The notes beneath the pieces were generated by a model that did not search any database, had not been told where the DNA came from, and was given only the letters and a program-made list of their open reading frames with translations. A stretch of DNA of 64,000 bases, from positions 58,727 through 122,726 of the forward strand of contig CAKVON010000006.1 of the NCBI GenBank assembly GCA_934792625.1, written 5' to 3'. The translations under genes and the position numbers were made by a program. The number at the start of each line of letters is the position of its first letter. Positions within the stretch are counted from its first letter, which is position 1. Shown one piece after another: positions 1 through 9,470 of the stretch. This DNA comes from an uncultured Atopobiaceae bacterium (GTDB lineage: Bacteria > Actinomycetota > Coriobacteriia > Coriobacteriales > Atopobiaceae).

Positions 1-54
1 GACAGAGACACCGAGGCCCTGCAGGAATCCAAAGAATGCGATAACTGCGTCCAT
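1..54 (-). CDS. gatC: PTS galactitol-type transporter IIC, N-terminal fragment
   Basis: Only the first 18 codons lie in the window; the gene runs off the left edge. The peptide begins MDAVIAFFGFLQGLG, which matches the hydrophobic start of GatC-like IIC permeases. A ribosome-binding site, GGAAGG, lies 5 bases upstream of the ATG. The gene follows the IIB gene on the same strand after a 98-base gap, so the two are probably one operon. The assignment rests mainly on the neighbour and the start peptide; another IIC of the same superfamily is possible. Confidence 0.6.
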   Translation of the reverse strand, partial: MDAVIAFFGFLQGLGVSV

Positions 55-152
55 TTCAACCTTCCTTCCAAAATCCAATCATGCGCGGCACCCCATGCGC
101 CACGCGACAATCCCAAAAGCGAATGCGCCCGTCGGCGCCTGTCGGCAGCCGA

Positions 153-431
153 CTACTTAACGGCGGCGAGGATGTCCTGCTCGGCCTGGGCCTTGCCCAC
201 GGTCGTCAGGAACGGGACGCCGGAGACCACGGGGCAGGGAATGCCCGCGGGGGCAGCGGCAGTGCAGACGAGAAGGGTCGCGCCGTCGCACTGGCTCGGG
301 GCCTCGGCGATGGAGCACTTGGTGATCTCGTAGTCGGTGACACCGTTGCCGTCGAGAAGGTCCTTGACCTTGGTTGCGACGACGGTGGACGTGGCGATGC
401 CCGAACCACAGGCGACGACGATCTTCTTCAT
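153..431 (-). CDS. gatB: PTS galactitol-type IIB component
   Basis: A 92-residue protein of usual length for a soluble IIB subunit, which passes phosphate from IIA to the sugar as it crosses the IIC channel. The N-terminus MKKIVVACGSGIATST carries the P-loop with the phospho-accepting cysteine at residue 8 followed by GSGIATS, typical of galactitol/galactose IIB proteins. I chose the ATG at 431 because GAGG lies 7 bases upstream; an in-frame ATG five codons earlier has no better site. The IIC gene follows; a LacI-type regulator is divergently encoded upstream. The actual substrate (galactitol or another polyol or sugar) cannot be told from sequence alone. Confidence 0.8.
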   Translation of the reverse strand: MKKIVVACGSGIATSTVVATKVKDLLDGNGVTDYEITKCSIAEAPSQCDGATLLVCTAAAPAGIPCPVVSGVPFLTTVGKAQAEQDILAAVK

Positions 432-463
432 TTGGGTTCCTCTCATTCGCTGTGAAGCGGTTT

Positions 464-487
464 GGTAAATCGCTTTATCGATTTACC
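464..487 (-). promoter_or_regulatory. Inverted repeat in the leader of the PTS operon
   Basis: Perfect 9-base arms GGTAAATCG and CGATTTACC are separated by 6 bases. The element lies downstream of the proposed promoter and 33 bases before the gatB start codon, so it would be transcribed. It could be a LacI-family operator acting as a roadblock or an RNA hairpin. The neighbouring LacI regulator is the natural candidate binder; this is inference. Confidence 0.5.
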
Positions 488-502
488 ATTTTTCGATTGC
501 GT

Positions 503-531
503 AGTGTAAAACATAATTAGTTAATGTTCAA
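503..531 (-). promoter_or_regulatory. Sigma-70-type promoter of the gat operon
   Basis: Read on the minus strand there is TTGAAC (526-531), a 17-base spacer and TACACT (503-508). This is a close match to the housekeeping consensus in an AT-rich stretch, placing the start of transcription near 496 and leaving a leader of about 65 bases before gatB. Confidence 0.6.
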
Positions 532-539
532 TTAAGATG

Positions 540-700
540 TTCAATACGTTTACTATTCAATACGCGCATTTGGCCAGGTAACCGACGAGTAGTTGATTAT
601 CAGTCGTAAAATTTGGCGAAAAGACAGCAAGATAATGTGCCTAGCCGTTCACCCAACTGGACAAACATGCTTGGCAATAACTAAATAGTGTTTAGTAAAC
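540..700. promoter_or_regulatory. Direct and inverted repeats between gatB and the LacI gene
   Basis: The 9-mer TTCAATACG occurs at 540-548 and 556-564, 16 bases apart, and a dyad GTTTAGTAAAC lies at 690-700, about 75 bases before the regulator's start codon. The whole 455-775 gap is much richer in A+T than the flanking genes, as expected for a divergent control region. These are candidate operator sites; no consensus is established. Confidence 0.35.
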
Positions 701-775
701 TGACCGTACGCAGCACGATATGGCAAAGTGAAAGCGAAGCTCCAGCGAGATACGCAGCAGGCAGGCGAGGCAACA

Positions 776-1789
776 ATGGGCAACAAGGTCAGCATCCGAG
801 ACATCGCGGCCGAGACGGGATACTCCGCGGCCACGGTCTCGAACGTCCTCAACAACAAGGGAAACGTTGGGGCAAAGGCAACCCAGACCATCCTGGATGC
901 CGTCGAGCGCATGGGCTATCGCCGTCGCGGTGGCATCGATCACATCACGTTCGTCGTGGCGCGACGCAACGGCAAGGCGGTAGACAGCCAGCCGTTCCAC
1001 CCCGCCGTCATCGAGGGGCTCGAGGGCGCCGCACGCAAAGTCTCGCTCAGGGTCTCCCTGTCCATCCTCAACCTCGACGACAACGCCAATCTCCGACGTC
1101 AGGTCAACGAGCTGCGCCAGGACCCACGCGGCTCACTTGTGGTCCTTGCCACCGAGATGACGTCCGACGACGACTTCGCCCTGTTCGACGGTTGCGAGTG
1201 CCCCCTGGTGTTCGTCGACGGCTGGAGTGACAGGCTCCCCTTCGACACCATCTCCATCGCCAACGAATCCGCCGCCTACAGGGCGACGACCCACCTGACC
1301 GCCTGCGGCCACCAGCGCATCGGCTACATAGGCGTCGACTTCAGGATCAGGAACTTTCCCCTGCGCGAGCGCGGCTTCCTTAAGGCGCTGCACGATGTGG
1401 ACCTCGAGCTTCGCAGCGAGGACAGGCTGCTCGTTGACCCCAACCCAACCCTGGCGGCGAAGCAGATCGCCGACTGGGCCAAGGCCTCCCGGGACCTGCC
1501 GACCGCACTCTTTTGCGACAACGACACCACCGCCGCGGCGGCGGTACGTGGTCTCAACGAGAGGTCAATCTCGGTTCCCGGCGACGTCTCCGTCATCGGG
1601 TTCGACGACCAGGACGTCTGCAGGCTGATAACGCCGCAGCTCACCACTATGCGCGTCCCAAAGCAATTCATGGGCAGGCTGGCGGTGGAATCCATCAGGG
1701 CACAGATTACCGAGGGCACGAACCACGAGCCGATTGCCGCCCAGGTTCATGCGTCGCTGCTGGAAAGGGAGAGCGTTCGCAAGATCTGA
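776..1789 (+). CDS. LacI-family transcriptional regulator
   Basis: 337 residues, the usual LacI length. Residues 5-50 form the helix-turn-helix (VSIRDIAAETGYSAATVSN followed by VLNNKGNV), then comes a periplasmic-binding-protein-like effector domain with the typical FCDNDTTA and GDVSVIGFDD segments. The ATG at 776 is preceded by GGCGAGG with a 5-base spacer, so I prefer it to an upstream ATG at 728, which lacks a site. It is divergent from the PTS IIB and IIC genes and probably controls them in response to the PTS sugar or its phosphate. The effector is not deducible. Confidence 0.85.
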   Translation: MGNKVSIRDIAAETGYSAATVSNVLNNKGNVGAKATQTILDAVERMGYRRRGGIDHITFVVARRNGKAVDSQPFHPAVIEGLEGAARKVSLRVSLSILNLDDNANLRRQVNELRQDPRGSLVVLATEMTSDDDFALFDGCECPLVFVDGWSDRLPFDTISIANESAAYRATTHLTACGHQRIGYIGVDFRIRNFPLRERGFLKALHDVDLELRSEDRLLVDPNPTLAAKQIADWAKASRDLPTALFCDNDTTAAAAVRGLNERSISVPGDVSVIGFDDQDVCRLITPQLTTMRVPKQFMGRLAVESIRAQITEGTNHEPIAAQVHASLLERESVRKI

Positions 1790-1835
1790 CTGCGTCCGCA
1801 AGACCTGACCCAGGCCGCACAAGCACATTCGCATC

Positions 1836-1879
1836 AAAACGTGACGGACCCGCACGCATTGGCGGGTCCGTCACGTTTT
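1836..1879 (+). terminator. Rho-independent terminator of the LacI gene
   Basis: A long hairpin has 16-base arms, AACGTGACGGACCCGC and GCGGGTCCGTCACGTT, around an 8-base loop, with A residues before and TTTTC after it. It lies 46 bases beyond the stop codon. The A-tract on the left means it may also work for transcripts arriving from the right. Confidence 0.85.
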
Positions 1880-1949
1880 CCCGTGGGTGACGAGAAGGAA
1901 GACACAGTCGGCCCGTTACCTCCGACTAAGTCACGAATTGGGAGGGAAG

Positions 1950-1988
1950 GCGGCCACCCCGACATGCGGTCGGTGCCGGAGTGGCCGC
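1950..1988 (-). terminator. Possible terminator after phosphoketolase
   Basis: Arms GCGGCCAC and GTGGCCGC flank a 23-base loop just after the xfp stop codon. There is no clear U-tract, so the call is tentative. Confidence 0.35.
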
Positions 1989-1997
1989 GGAGAGGTT

Positions 1998-4508
1998 CTA
2001 CTCGTTGTCGCCAGCGGTCATCTGGGTTGCGGAGAGCTCACCCTCGCTGGCAGCGGCGGCGTCTGGCCAGACCCAGCCGGTGAACTCGGGCACGTCAAAG
2101 CCCTCGTCCACGGCAAACTGGAAGGCGTCCTGGCGGAACTGCTCCCACTCGGCGATCTTGTCGGCGTACTTCTCGGCATCGATGATGCGCAGGGCGTCGG
2201 CGGCCAGGGCCCAACGATCCATGTTGTTGAGGCGTAGCATGTCGAACGGGGTGGTCGTGGAGCCCTTCTCCTCGTAGCCGTGGACGTGCCAGACGTCGTG
2301 GCCCGGACGCTCCCAGACGAGGCGACGGATGGTGCCGGCGTAGGCGTGGAAGGCGAACAGGACGGGCTTCTCGCCAGCGCCGAAGAGCTCGGCGAACTCC
2401 TCGTCGGAGATGGCGAGGTCGTTCTCGGAGACGTTCTGGATCTTCAGGAGGTCGACGACGTTGACGAACTTGGCCTTGATGCCCTCGCCCTTGAGCATGT
2501 CGAGGGCGGCGAGGGCCTCGAGGGCCGGCACGTCACCGCAGGTGCCGATGACGATGTCGGCGTCGGCGAGGGTCTCGGCGGAGCTGGCCCACTTCCACTC
2601 GGCGACGCCCTTCTCAAGCTCGGCCTTGGCCTCGTCGACCGTCAGGAAGGTCGGGGCGGGCTGCTTGCCGCAGAAGATGGCGTTCACGCAGTTCGTGGAC
2701 TGGTAGCAGCGCTCGGCGACGGCCAGCGCCATGTTGGCGTCGCAGGGGTAGTAGGCGTTGACGACGTGGGTGTCGTTGGCCTTGTTGAGCAGCAGGTCGA
2801 CGAAGCCCGGGTCCTGGTGGGAGAAGCCGTTGTGGTCCTGGCGCCAGACGTGGCTGGACAGCAGGATGTTGAGGCCGGCGATGGGCTTGCGCCAGGGAAT
2901 CTCGCGCACGGTGGCCTCGAGCCACTTGCAGTGCTGGTTCACCATGGAGTCGACGACGTGGACGAAGGACTCGTAGGAGCTCCAGACGCCGTGGCGGCCG
3001 GTGAGCACGTAGGCCTCGAGGAAGCCCTCGCACTGGTGCTCGGAGAGCTGCTCGACGACCTTGCCGCGCGGGCAGAGCAGCTGGTCGTTGTCGGCGTCGG
3101 CGTAGTAGCCGCCCTCCCACTGCTTCGTCGTGTACTTGTAGGCGTCCTGCAGGCGGTTGGAAGCGGTCTCGTCCGGGCCGAAGATGCGGAAGTTGTCGGG
3201 GTTGCCGGCCAGCACGTCGGCGGTGTAGGCGCCGAAGACGCGGGCGGCCTCGGTGGCACCCCAGCCGTGGCCCTTCTGCGCGACGGGGACCTCGTGGGCG
3301 TGGATGTCGGGCAGCGCGAGCTCCTGGCGGACCACACCGCCGTTGGCGTTGGGGTTGGCACCGATGCGCAGGTCGCCGGTGGGCATGAAGTCGGTGACCT
3401 CGGGGCGGATGGCGCCCTTCTCGTCAAACAGCTCCTCGGGCTTGTAGGAGCGCAGCCAGCTGCGCAGGACGCGGAAGTGCTCGTGGGTGTCCTTCGCGGA
3501 GGCCAGCGGCACCTGGTGGGCGCGCCAGGAGCCCTCGGTCTTCCTGCCGTCGATGTGCTTGGGGCAGGTCCAGCCCTTGGGGGTGCGGAAGACGATCATC
3601 GGGTAGATGGGACGGGTCTCGTCGCCGGCCTCGGCGTGGGCCTTGATGTCGCAGATCTCGTCGAAGACCTCCTCGAGAAGGTCGGCGAAGCGGCGGTGGA
3701 TCGAGGAGTGGGGCTCGTTGTCGAAGCCCGCGACGAAGAAGTGCGGGTCGTAGCCCATGCCCTCGAAGAACTCGGTGAGCTCCTCGTCGGAGATGCGGGA
3801 GAGGATCGTCGGGTTGGCGATCTTGTAGCCGTTGAGGTGCAGGATCGGCAGGACGATGCCGTCGGTCTTGGGGTTGACGAGCTTGTTGGACTGCCAGGAG
3901 GTGGCAAGCGGGCCGGTCTCGGCCTCGCCGTCGCCGACGACGGCGACCGCGAGCAGGCTCGGGTTGTCCATCACGGCGCCGTAGGCGTGGGACAGGGTGT
4001 AGCCGAGCTCGCCGCCCTCGTGGATGGAGCCGGGGGTCTCGGGCGCGAAGTGGCTGGGGATGCCACCGGGGTAGGAGAACTGGCGGAAGAACTTCTGGAG
4101 GCCGGCCTCGTCATCGGTGATGTCGGGACGGATCTCGCGGTAGGTGCCGTCGAGAAGGGACTGCGCGGTGCCGGCGGGTCCGCCGTGGCCGGGGCCCATG
4201 AGGAAGACGGCGTTCTGCCTGTGGTCGGCGATGAGGCGGTTGACGTGGCCGAACAGGAAGTTGACACCCGGCGTGGTGCCCCAGTGGCCGACGAGGCGGT
4301 GCTTGACGTCGGGACGGCCGAAGTCGCGGGTCTCGCCGGTCTTCTCGTCAACCCAGTCCTTGCGCATCAGCGGGTTCGAGCGCAGGTAGATCTGGCCGAC
4401 GGACAGGTAGTTGGCGGTACGCCAGTACCTCTCGACACCCTCGAGCTCGCTTACGGGGACCTGGTGGTCCAGCTTCTCCCACGGCGTACCGATGACCGGC
4501 TGCTCCAT
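1998..4508 (-). CDS. xfp: Xylulose-5-phosphate/fructose-6-phosphate phosphoketolase
   Basis: 836 residues, slightly longer than usual (about 790-830). The thiamine-diphosphate enzyme splits xylulose 5-phosphate, or fructose 6-phosphate, with phosphate into acetyl phosphate and a shorter sugar phosphate. Visible signatures are [10 protein letters not shown] near residue 105, the cofactor motif [17 protein letters not shown] near residue 190, and [12 protein letters not shown]. The ATG is preceded by AAAGGGAG. The last residues form a short acidic tail. It would supply acetyl phosphate for ATP synthesis in a heterofermentative or bifid-type route and feeds the same acetate/formate metabolism as the pfl genes at the right edge. 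A LacI regulator lies upstream on the same strand with an operator palindrome in between. Confidence 0.95.
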   Translation of the reverse strand: MEQPVIGTPWEKLDHQVPVSELEGVERYWRTANYLSVGQIYLRSNPLMRKDWVDEKTGETRDFGRPDVKHRLVGHWGTTPGVNFLFGHVNRLIADHRQNAVFLMGPGHGGPAGTAQSLLDGTYREIRPDITDDEAGLQKFFRQFSYPGGIPSHFAPETPGSIHEGGELGYTLSHAYGAVMDNPSLLAVAVVGDGEAETGPLATSWQSNKLVNPKTDGIVLPILHLNGYKIANPTILSRISDEELTEFFEGMGYDPHFFVAGFDNEPHSSIHRRFADLLEEVFDEICDIKAHAEAGDETRPIYPMIVFRTPKGWTCPKHIDGRKTEGSWRAHQVPLASAKDTHEHFRVLRSWLRSYKPEELFDEKGAIRPEVTDFMPTGDLRIGANPNANGGVVRQELALPDIHAHEVPVAQKGHGWGATEAARVFGAYTADVLAGNPDNFRIFGPDETASNRLQDAYKYTTKQWEGGYYADADNDQLLCPRGKVVEQLSEHQCEGFLEAYVLTGRHGVWSSYESFVHVVDSMVNQHCKWLEATVREIPWRKPIAGLNILLSSHVWRQDHNGFSHQDPGFVDLLLNKANDTHVVNAYYPCDANMALAVAERCYQSTNCVNAIFCGKQPAPTFLTVDEAKAELEKGVAEWKWASSAETLADADIVIGTCGDVPALEALAALDMLKGEGIKAKFVNVVDLLKIQNVSENDLAISDEEFAELFGAGEKPVLFAFHAYAGTIRRLVWERPGHDVWHVHGYEEKGSTTTPFDMLRLNNMDRWALAADALRIIDAEKYADKIAEWEQFRQDAFQFAVDEGFDVPEFTGWVWPDAAAASEGELSATQMTAGDNE

Positions 4509-4581
4509 GTGTGACTCCCTTTCGTTCGGGCGACGGCCCCGTGGGCGCGCCGCTCCTTTCTGGTTACTCTCTCGATTCGGG

Positions 4582-4607
4582 AGTATAACTGCTAAAACGT
4601 TTTAGCA
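4582..4607 (-). promoter_or_regulatory. xfp promoter with LacI-type operator palindrome
   Basis: TGCTAAAACGTTTTAGCA (4590-4607) is a perfect 18-base palindrome with the central CG typical of LacI-family operators. Read on the minus strand it ends two bases before a good -10 box, TATACT (4582-4587), so it fills the space between -10 and -35. A bound repressor would block RNA polymerase. The LacI gene just upstream is the obvious candidate. The -35 element is weak. Confidence 0.75.
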
Positions 4608-4798
4608 CACAACGAATAGTCATTAATTTGAACAACGATTTGATATCGAGAAGAACGCGGGCGCGGCGGAGATGTCACGGCTGCCATAAAACAGGGCTTT
4701 GACCTTTGAGTTTATCCAGTTGGGCAACCCGTCGAACGGGTCTGCGAACACGGGTTAACAGATGGTCGGCAACAAATAAACGTTCACTAAACAATCAA

Positions 4799-5869
4799 CT
4801 AAAGCTCGCGTGCCACCTGACGCAGGGACACGCCCGGATCGGTCGCGCGCGGGGCGGCGACGCTCTCGTGCGAGACGAGCTTCGGGGCGAGAAGAATCTC
4901 CTCGGGGTCGGCCTTGACGTCCTGGGACGCCTCGCGGATGCGCTTGAGCAGAAGGTCGAGGGCAACCGCGGACAGGCTGTCGACGTTCTGCTCGACCGAG
5001 GTGAGGGACAGCTCGAACATCGTGTCCGCGAGCATGTTGTCGTAGCTCACCACGGAGCAGTCGCGCGGCACGGACAGGCCGCTGCCGTAGAGGCGGCGCA
5101 GGAGGCCGAGGACGATGCTGTCGGAGCTCGCGAACACCGCGGTGACGTCCGTGTCCAGGAGGCGCGCCGAGGCCTCGTAGGCGTCCGGGATGTAGTAGTC
5201 GCTGGTCACGACGTATTCCTGGCACGGCTGGATGCCCGCCTCGACGAGGGCGCGACGGTAGCCCGAGAGCCTGTCGGCGCCGGTGTTGGAGCGCTCGTTG
5301 ACGATGCAGCCGATCCTGCGGTGGCCCTGGCGGATGAGCTCGCGGGTGGCGAGGTAGCCACCCTGCTCGTTGTTGAAGCGCACCTTGTCGCAGGCAAGCG
5401 AGCCGATGAAGCGGTCGACCATCACGTAGGGAATGGGCAGCCCCTCGAGGTCCTCGATCAGCCGCTCGCTGGGCGCGACCTCGTCGGAAACGACGATCAG
5501 CAGGCCGTCGACCCCATGGTTGACCAGCAGGCGCACGAACTCGGCGTCGTTTTCGGGGTCGCCGTCGGTGTTGGTGATGAACAGGGCGTAGCCGCTCTTG
5601 CGCGCACGGGCCTCGAGCGACTTGGCGAGCGAGGAGAACAGCGGGCTCGCGATGTTGGGGACGATGAGCCCGATGGTGTTGGAGTGCCTGGTCACGAGGC
5701 TGCGGGCGATCTGGTTGGGGACGTAGTTCAGGCGGCGTGCCGTCTCGCGGATGCGACGCTTGTTGGCGTCCGACACGCGACAGGGCCTGTCGTTGAGGAC
5801 GAGCGAGACGGCTGTCGGCGACATACCAACGGCCTCGGCTATCTGCTTGAGCGTGACCTTGCGCGCCAC
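4799..5869 (-). CDS. LacI-family regulator next to phosphoketolase
   Basis: 356 residues starting at a GTG (5869) preceded by GGGGAGGG. The DNA-binding domain is at residues 1-50 ([20 protein letters not shown], then [13 protein letters not shown]), with the hinge-helix region near residues 48-60 ([14 protein letters not shown]) and a sugar-binding-type effector domain after it. It lies immediately upstream of xfp on the same strand, and the intervening DNA holds an 18-base operator-like palindrome. I infer that it represses xfp, and perhaps itself, in response to a sugar or sugar phosphate. The weak near-palindrome GTTCACTAAAC at about 4782 resembles the site near 690. Confidence 0.85.
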   Translation of the reverse strand: MARKVTLKQIAEAVGMSPTAVSLVLNDRPCRVSDANKRRIRETARRLNYVPNQIARSLVTRHSNTIGLIVPNIASPLFSSLAKSLEARARKSGYALFITNTDGDPENDAEFVRLLVNHGVDGLLIVVSDEVAPSERLIEDLEGLPIPYVMVDRFIGSLACDKVRFNNEQGGYLATRELIRQGHRRIGCIVNERSNTGADRLSGYRRALVEAGIQPCQEYVVTSDYYIPDAYEASARLLDTDVTAVFASSDSIVLGLLRRLYGSGLSVPRDCSVVSYDNMLADTMFELSLTSVEQNVDSLSAVALDLLLKRIREASQDVKADPEEILLAPKLVSHESVAAPRATDPGVSLRQVAREL

Positions 5870-6078
5870 GTGCCCTCCCCAAAGTCGACCCCTGCGACCC
5901 GCGCGTCCTTCTCGGCAGGCGCATCTGTTCCACGCCGCGCGACGGGCGTGGTTGTTTCGCCTTGTTTGCCCAGACCGACAGATTGTGCGAGGTTCGGACG
6001 CACGTGGCTCCCCCACAATATAATGCAGGGTACGCAAATTGGACGGGCGCCGATGCGCCGCCGAGAAGGGACAGACCC

Positions 6079-7443
6079 ATGGCAATCACTTTCGAAGAGG
6101 TCGCCGAGACCCTCAACATGGTTTCCCAGCAGCACCTCGACATCCGCACGATCACCATGGGCATCAACCTGGCAGGTTGCGCCGACGAGGACATGGGCCG
6201 CATGTGCACCAAGGTCTACGACCGCATCACCGGCCTGGCCGCCGACCTCGTGCCCACCGCCGAGGCGCTCGAGCGCGAGTACGGCATCCCCATCGTCAAC
6301 AAGCGCGTCTCGGTTACCCCGATCGCCCAGATCGCGGCCGCCTGCCCCGACGCCGACCTCGTGCCGCTCGCGCACGCGCTCGACCGCGCGGCCGAGACGC
6401 TTGGCATCGACTACCTGGGCGGATACTCCGCCCTCGTGCACAAGGGCATCGGCGACGCCGACCGCAGGCTCATCAACTGCATCCCGCAGGCCCTGGCCGA
6501 GACCAGCCGCGTGTGCTCCTCGGTCAACGTTGCCAGCCTGCACGCCGGCATCAACATGGACGCCGTCCTCATGGCTGCCCAGACGATCCTGGACTGCGCT
6601 CGCCTGACCGCCGACCGCGACTCCGTCGGCGCCTCCAAGTTCGTCTGCTTTGCCAACATGGTCGAGGACTCCCCCTTCATGGCAGGCGCGGTCCACGGCA
6701 CCGGCGAGGCCGACGCCGTCATCAACGTGGGCGTCTCCGGCCCCGGCGTCATGGCCGCCGCCCTGGAGGAGCTGCCCGAGACCGCCGATATGATGCAGGT
6801 CGCCGAGCGCATCAAGCAGACCGCCTTCAAGATCACCCGCGCCGGCGAGCTCATGAGCCGCGAGGCCGCCAAGCGCCTTGGCGTCGAGAAGGGCATCGTC
6901 GACCTGTCGCTCGCCCCCACCCCTGCCGTCGGCGACTCCGTCGCGCGCATCCTGGAGATCATCGGCGTCGGCCAGTGCGGCGGCCCCGGCACCACCTGCG
7001 CCCTCGCCATGCTCAACGACGCCGTCAAGAAGGGCGGCGTCATGGCCAGTTCCAGCGTCGGCGGCCTGTCGGGCGCCTTCATCCCCGTGTCCGAGGACGC
7101 CGGCATGATCGACGCCGCCGAGGCGGGCGCGCTGTCGCTCGAGAAGCTCGAGGCCATGACCTGCGTGTGCTCCGTCGGCCTGGACATGATCGCCGTGCCG
7201 GGCGACACCCCGGTCGAGGCGATCGCCGGCATCATCGCCGACGAGATGGCCATCGGCGTCATCAACAACAAGACCACGGCCGTGCGCCTGATCCCGGCCA
7301 TCGGCAAGTCCGAGGGCGAGTCCGTCGAGTTCGGCGGCCTGTTCGGACGTGCCCCGGTCATGCACGTGAACCCCAACGCTGGCCGGGTCCTGGCGCACCG
7401 CGGCGGCCGCTTCCCGGCCCCGCTGAACTCCCTCAAGAACTAG
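6079..7443 (+). CDS. DUF711 / UPF0210 (PFL-like) family protein
   Basis: 454 residues, matching the family. UPF0210 proteins adopt a glycyl-radical-enzyme-like barrel fold but have no established reaction. Recognisable stretches are the start [18 protein letters not shown], the glycine-rich GVSGPGVM near residue 220, [10 protein letters not shown] near 280, and the C-terminal [18 protein letters not shown]. The ATG at 6079 follows GAGAAGGGA, a ribosome-binding site that is part of a copy of the dispersed motif (CGCCGAGAAGGGAC). In other bacteria the partner is a small ACT-domain protein; none is adjacent here. It is a single-gene unit, closed by a strong terminator. Confidence 0.85.
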   Translation: MAITFEEVAETLNMVSQQHLDIRTITMGINLAGCADEDMGRMCTKVYDRITGLAADLVPTAEALEREYGIPIVNKRVSVTPIAQIAAACPDADLVPLAHALDRAAETLGIDYLGGYSALVHKGIGDADRRLINCIPQALAETSRVCSSVNVASLHAGINMDAVLMAAQTILDCARLTADRDSVGASKFVCFANMVEDSPFMAGAVHGTGEADAVINVGVSGPGVMAAALEELPETADMMQVAERIKQTAFKITRAGELMSREAAKRLGVEKGIVDLSLAPTPAVGDSVARILEIIGVGQCGGPGTTCALAMLNDAVKKGGVMASSSVGGLSGAFIPVSEDAGMIDAAEAGALSLEKLEAMTCVCSVGLDMIAVPGDTPVEAIAGIIADEMAIGVINNKTTAVRLIPAIGKSEGESVEFGGLFGRAPVMHVNPNAGRVLAHRGGRFPAPLNSLKN

Positions 7444-7510
7444 GGACGACGCTCAAGGCACGAGATCGCGCAAGATCGCACGCGCCCCGCACGTCACTCA
7501 GATCCGCCTA

Positions 7511-7556
7511 CAGAGAAGGGCGGCCTCCCGACAACATCGTCGGGAGGCCGCCCGTT
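7511..7556. terminator. Strong hairpin between DUF711 and murB genes
   Basis: Arms GGGCGGCCTCCCGAC (7518-7532) and GTCGGGAGGCCGCCC (7539-7553) are perfect around a 6-base loop and are followed by GTTTAGTT. It lies between two genes facing each other and may serve both, although no run of more than three T follows. A near copy of the dispersed motif (ACAGAGAAGGGC) runs into its left arm. Confidence 0.75.
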
Positions 7557-7588
7557 TAGTTGGCCATGGCTTTTTGTTGGCAGGTGCC

Positions 7589-8518
7589 CTAGAACTCGCC
7601 CAGGAAGCGCACCTCGGGCTCCAGGCGGACGCCAAACTGGCGCTCGACCTCGTCCTGCACGTGCGCGATGACGGCACGCACGTCGGCCGCGGTGGCGTCG
7701 CCCACGTTGACGACGAAGCCGGCGTGCTTGGTCGAGACCTCGGCGCCGCCGCAGCGATATCCCTGCAGGCCCGCGTCGGAGATCAGCTTGCCGGCGAAGT
7801 GGCCCTCGGGACGCTTGAAGGTCGAGCCGGCGCTGGGAAGCTCCAGCGGCTGCTTCTCCTCGCGGCGCTCGGTGAGGTCGTCCATCGTGGCACGGATCTC
7901 GGCCTCGTCGCCGGGCTCCAGCGCGAAGGTGGCCGACAGCACGAACAGGCCGTCATCGGCAATGCGGCTGTGACGGTAGCCCAGGTCGAGCTCGTCGACG
8001 CCCATCTCGCGAACCTCGCCGGCGGCGTCGACCACGCGGACCGACTCGAGCACGTCGGCGATCTGGCCGCCGTAGGCACCGGCGTTCATGAAGACGGCGC
8101 CGCCGACGGTGCCGGGGATCCCACAGGCGAACTCAAGGCCTGTCAGACCCAGGGCGCAGGCCATCTCGGCCGCGTCGGACAGGGTGACGCCCGACTGGCA
8201 CACGAGCTTCTCGTCCTCCACCACCAAGTCGTCCAGGGCGTCGGCCATGCAGATGATGACGCCACGGTAGCCGAGGTCGCTCACCAGAAGGTCGCTGCCA
8301 CGGCCGAGCACGAAGAAGGGCACGCCCTCCTCGCGGCAGACGGCGATGGCACGCTCGGCGGACTCGATCGAGTCGGGCGCCACGAAGACGTCGGCGGGGC
8401 CGCCGATCTCGAAGGTGGTGTGCTCGGAAAGGGGCTCGCTGAGGCTGACGCCGTCCTCCCCCACAACGTCTAGCAGGCGCTGGGCGACGGTCGGTCTGTC
8501 GGGAACCTTGTCGGACAT
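7589..8518 (-). CDS. murB: UDP-N-acetylenolpyruvoylglucosamine reductase
   Basis: 309 residues, the usual length of type II MurB. It is a cytoplasmic FAD enzyme reducing UDP-GlcNAc-enolpyruvate to UDP-MurNAc with NADPH in peptidoglycan synthesis. The FAD-binding part shows HTTFEIGGPADVFV near residue 33, VLGRGSDLLV near 70 and CGIPGTVGGAVFMNAGAYGG near 135. Catalytic features are YRHSRI, the serine in SAGSTFKRP and the terminal glutamate in LEPEVRFLG. AAGGAG precedes the ATG by 11 bases. It stands alone, facing the DUF711 gene. Confidence 0.95.
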   Translation of the reverse strand: MSDKVPDRPTVAQRLLDVVGEDGVSLSEPLSEHTTFEIGGPADVFVAPDSIESAERAIAVCREEGVPFFVLGRGSDLLVSDLGYRGVIICMADALDDLVVEDEKLVCQSGVTLSDAAEMACALGLTGLEFACGIPGTVGGAVFMNAGAYGGQIADVLESVRVVDAAGEVREMGVDELDLGYRHSRIADDGLFVLSATFALEPGDEAEIRATMDDLTERREEKQPLELPSAGSTFKRPEGHFAGKLISDAGLQGYRCGGAEVSTKHAGFVVNVGDATAADVRAVIAHVQDEVERQFGVRLEPEVRFLGEF

Positions 8519-8716
8519 GGGTTCAGATCACTCCTTGTGCGCACGACGGCGCAGGTTGTGGCGGTGCCCGCGCGGGGCTACCGGGCCAAACATACTAGCA
8601 ACCGAGTATACAGGGCTTTTGCCGCGACCACTAAGACTCACCAATACCATGTCGTAACCATGACAGTGGCCGTCCCACTTGCGGCATGCCGCCCCGGGTG
8701 CTATCGTGCGTTGCCA

Positions 8717-8860
8717 GTTTCAGGGCGGGGTGGAATTCCCCACCGGCGGTGACGGGACGGCGCACGGGGCGCCCCACCCGAAGTCCGCGAGCCGCGACGA
8801 AAAGAGCGGCCGACCCGGTGCGAATCCGGGACCGACGGTCAGAGTCCGGATGGAAGAAAC
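8717..8860 (+). promoter_or_regulatory. FMN riboswitch (RFN element)
   Basis: The conserved FMN aptamer core is visible: CAGGGCGGGGTGGAATTCCC followed by CACCGGCGGT, later GACCCGGTGCGAATCCGGG and GACGGTCAGAGTCCGGATGG. A variable arm carries ACGGGGCGCCCC. It ends about 10 bases before the ribU start codon, so control may be of translation as well as transcription. Binding of FMN is expected to lower expression of the riboflavin uptake operon. Confidence 0.95.
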
Positions 8861-8870
8861 GGAGGCCACC

Positions 8871-9452
8871 ATGGCTAACGCAACCACCGGCATGCGCCAC
8901 GACAACCACTCGACCACCTCGCAGGGGGCCTGGTCGACCAAGCGCATCGCCACGACCGCGCTTTTGTGCGCGCTGTCGCTCATCTGCACGATGTTCATCC
9001 AGTTCCCGATCATCCCGGGAGTCCCCTACCTCATGTACGACCCGTCGGGCGCCGTCGCGCTGGTCGCGGGCTTCGCCTTTGGCCCCGCCACGGGCGCCAT
9101 CGTGTCGACCCTGCCCAACCTCGTGCACGTGGTCAGCGCCGGCGGCGTCTGGGGCACCCTCATGGCCGTGCTGGCATCGGCGACCCTCGTCGTGCCCGCC
9201 GCGCTGGTCTACAGGCGCGACACCACCCGTCGCGGCGCCGCCGTCGGCATGGCGCTGGGTGCCGTCGCGTGCCTGGCAGCCTGCATCCTGGGCAACATCG
9301 TCGTGACCCCGCTGTACACCAACGTCACGACCGAGCAGGTCATCGGCATGATCGTGCCCGCGCTGCTCCCCTTCAACCTGGCCAAGATCGCCATCAACTG
9401 CGCGCTGGGCGCCCTCGTGTACAAGCCGGTCTCGAAGGCCCTGGCGGCCTAA
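8871..9452 (+). CDS. ribU: Riboflavin ECF transporter S component
   Basis: 193 residues with about six hydrophobic segments, the size of an ECF S component. After a 25-residue polar N-terminus comes TKRIATTALLCALSLICTMF, then FPIIPGVPYLMYDPSGAVAL, which matches RibU proteins (aspartate and proline of the substrate-binding loop). GGAGG lies 5 bases before the ATG. Control by the FMN riboswitch makes riboflavin the substrate with high probability. The fused ATPase and EcfT genes follow directly and should form the energising module. Confidence 0.93.
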   Translation: MANATTGMRHDNHSTTSQGAWSTKRIATTALLCALSLICTMFIQFPIIPGVPYLMYDPSGAVALVAGFAFGPATGAIVSTLPNLVHVVSAGGVWGTLMAVLASATLVVPAALVYRRDTTRRGAAVGMALGAVACLAACILGNIVVTPLYTNVTTEQVIGMIVPALLPFNLAKIAINCALGALVYKPVSKALAA

Positions 9453-9470
9453 CGGCCCTTGTCAGACGTC

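Noticed and set aside
2280..4514. Long open frame (744 codons) on the plus strand opposite phosphoketolase
   Set aside because: It is the antisense of a highly conserved enzyme gene in GC-rich DNA, has a Val/Gly/Asp-rich composition typical of shadows, and has no ribosome-binding site.
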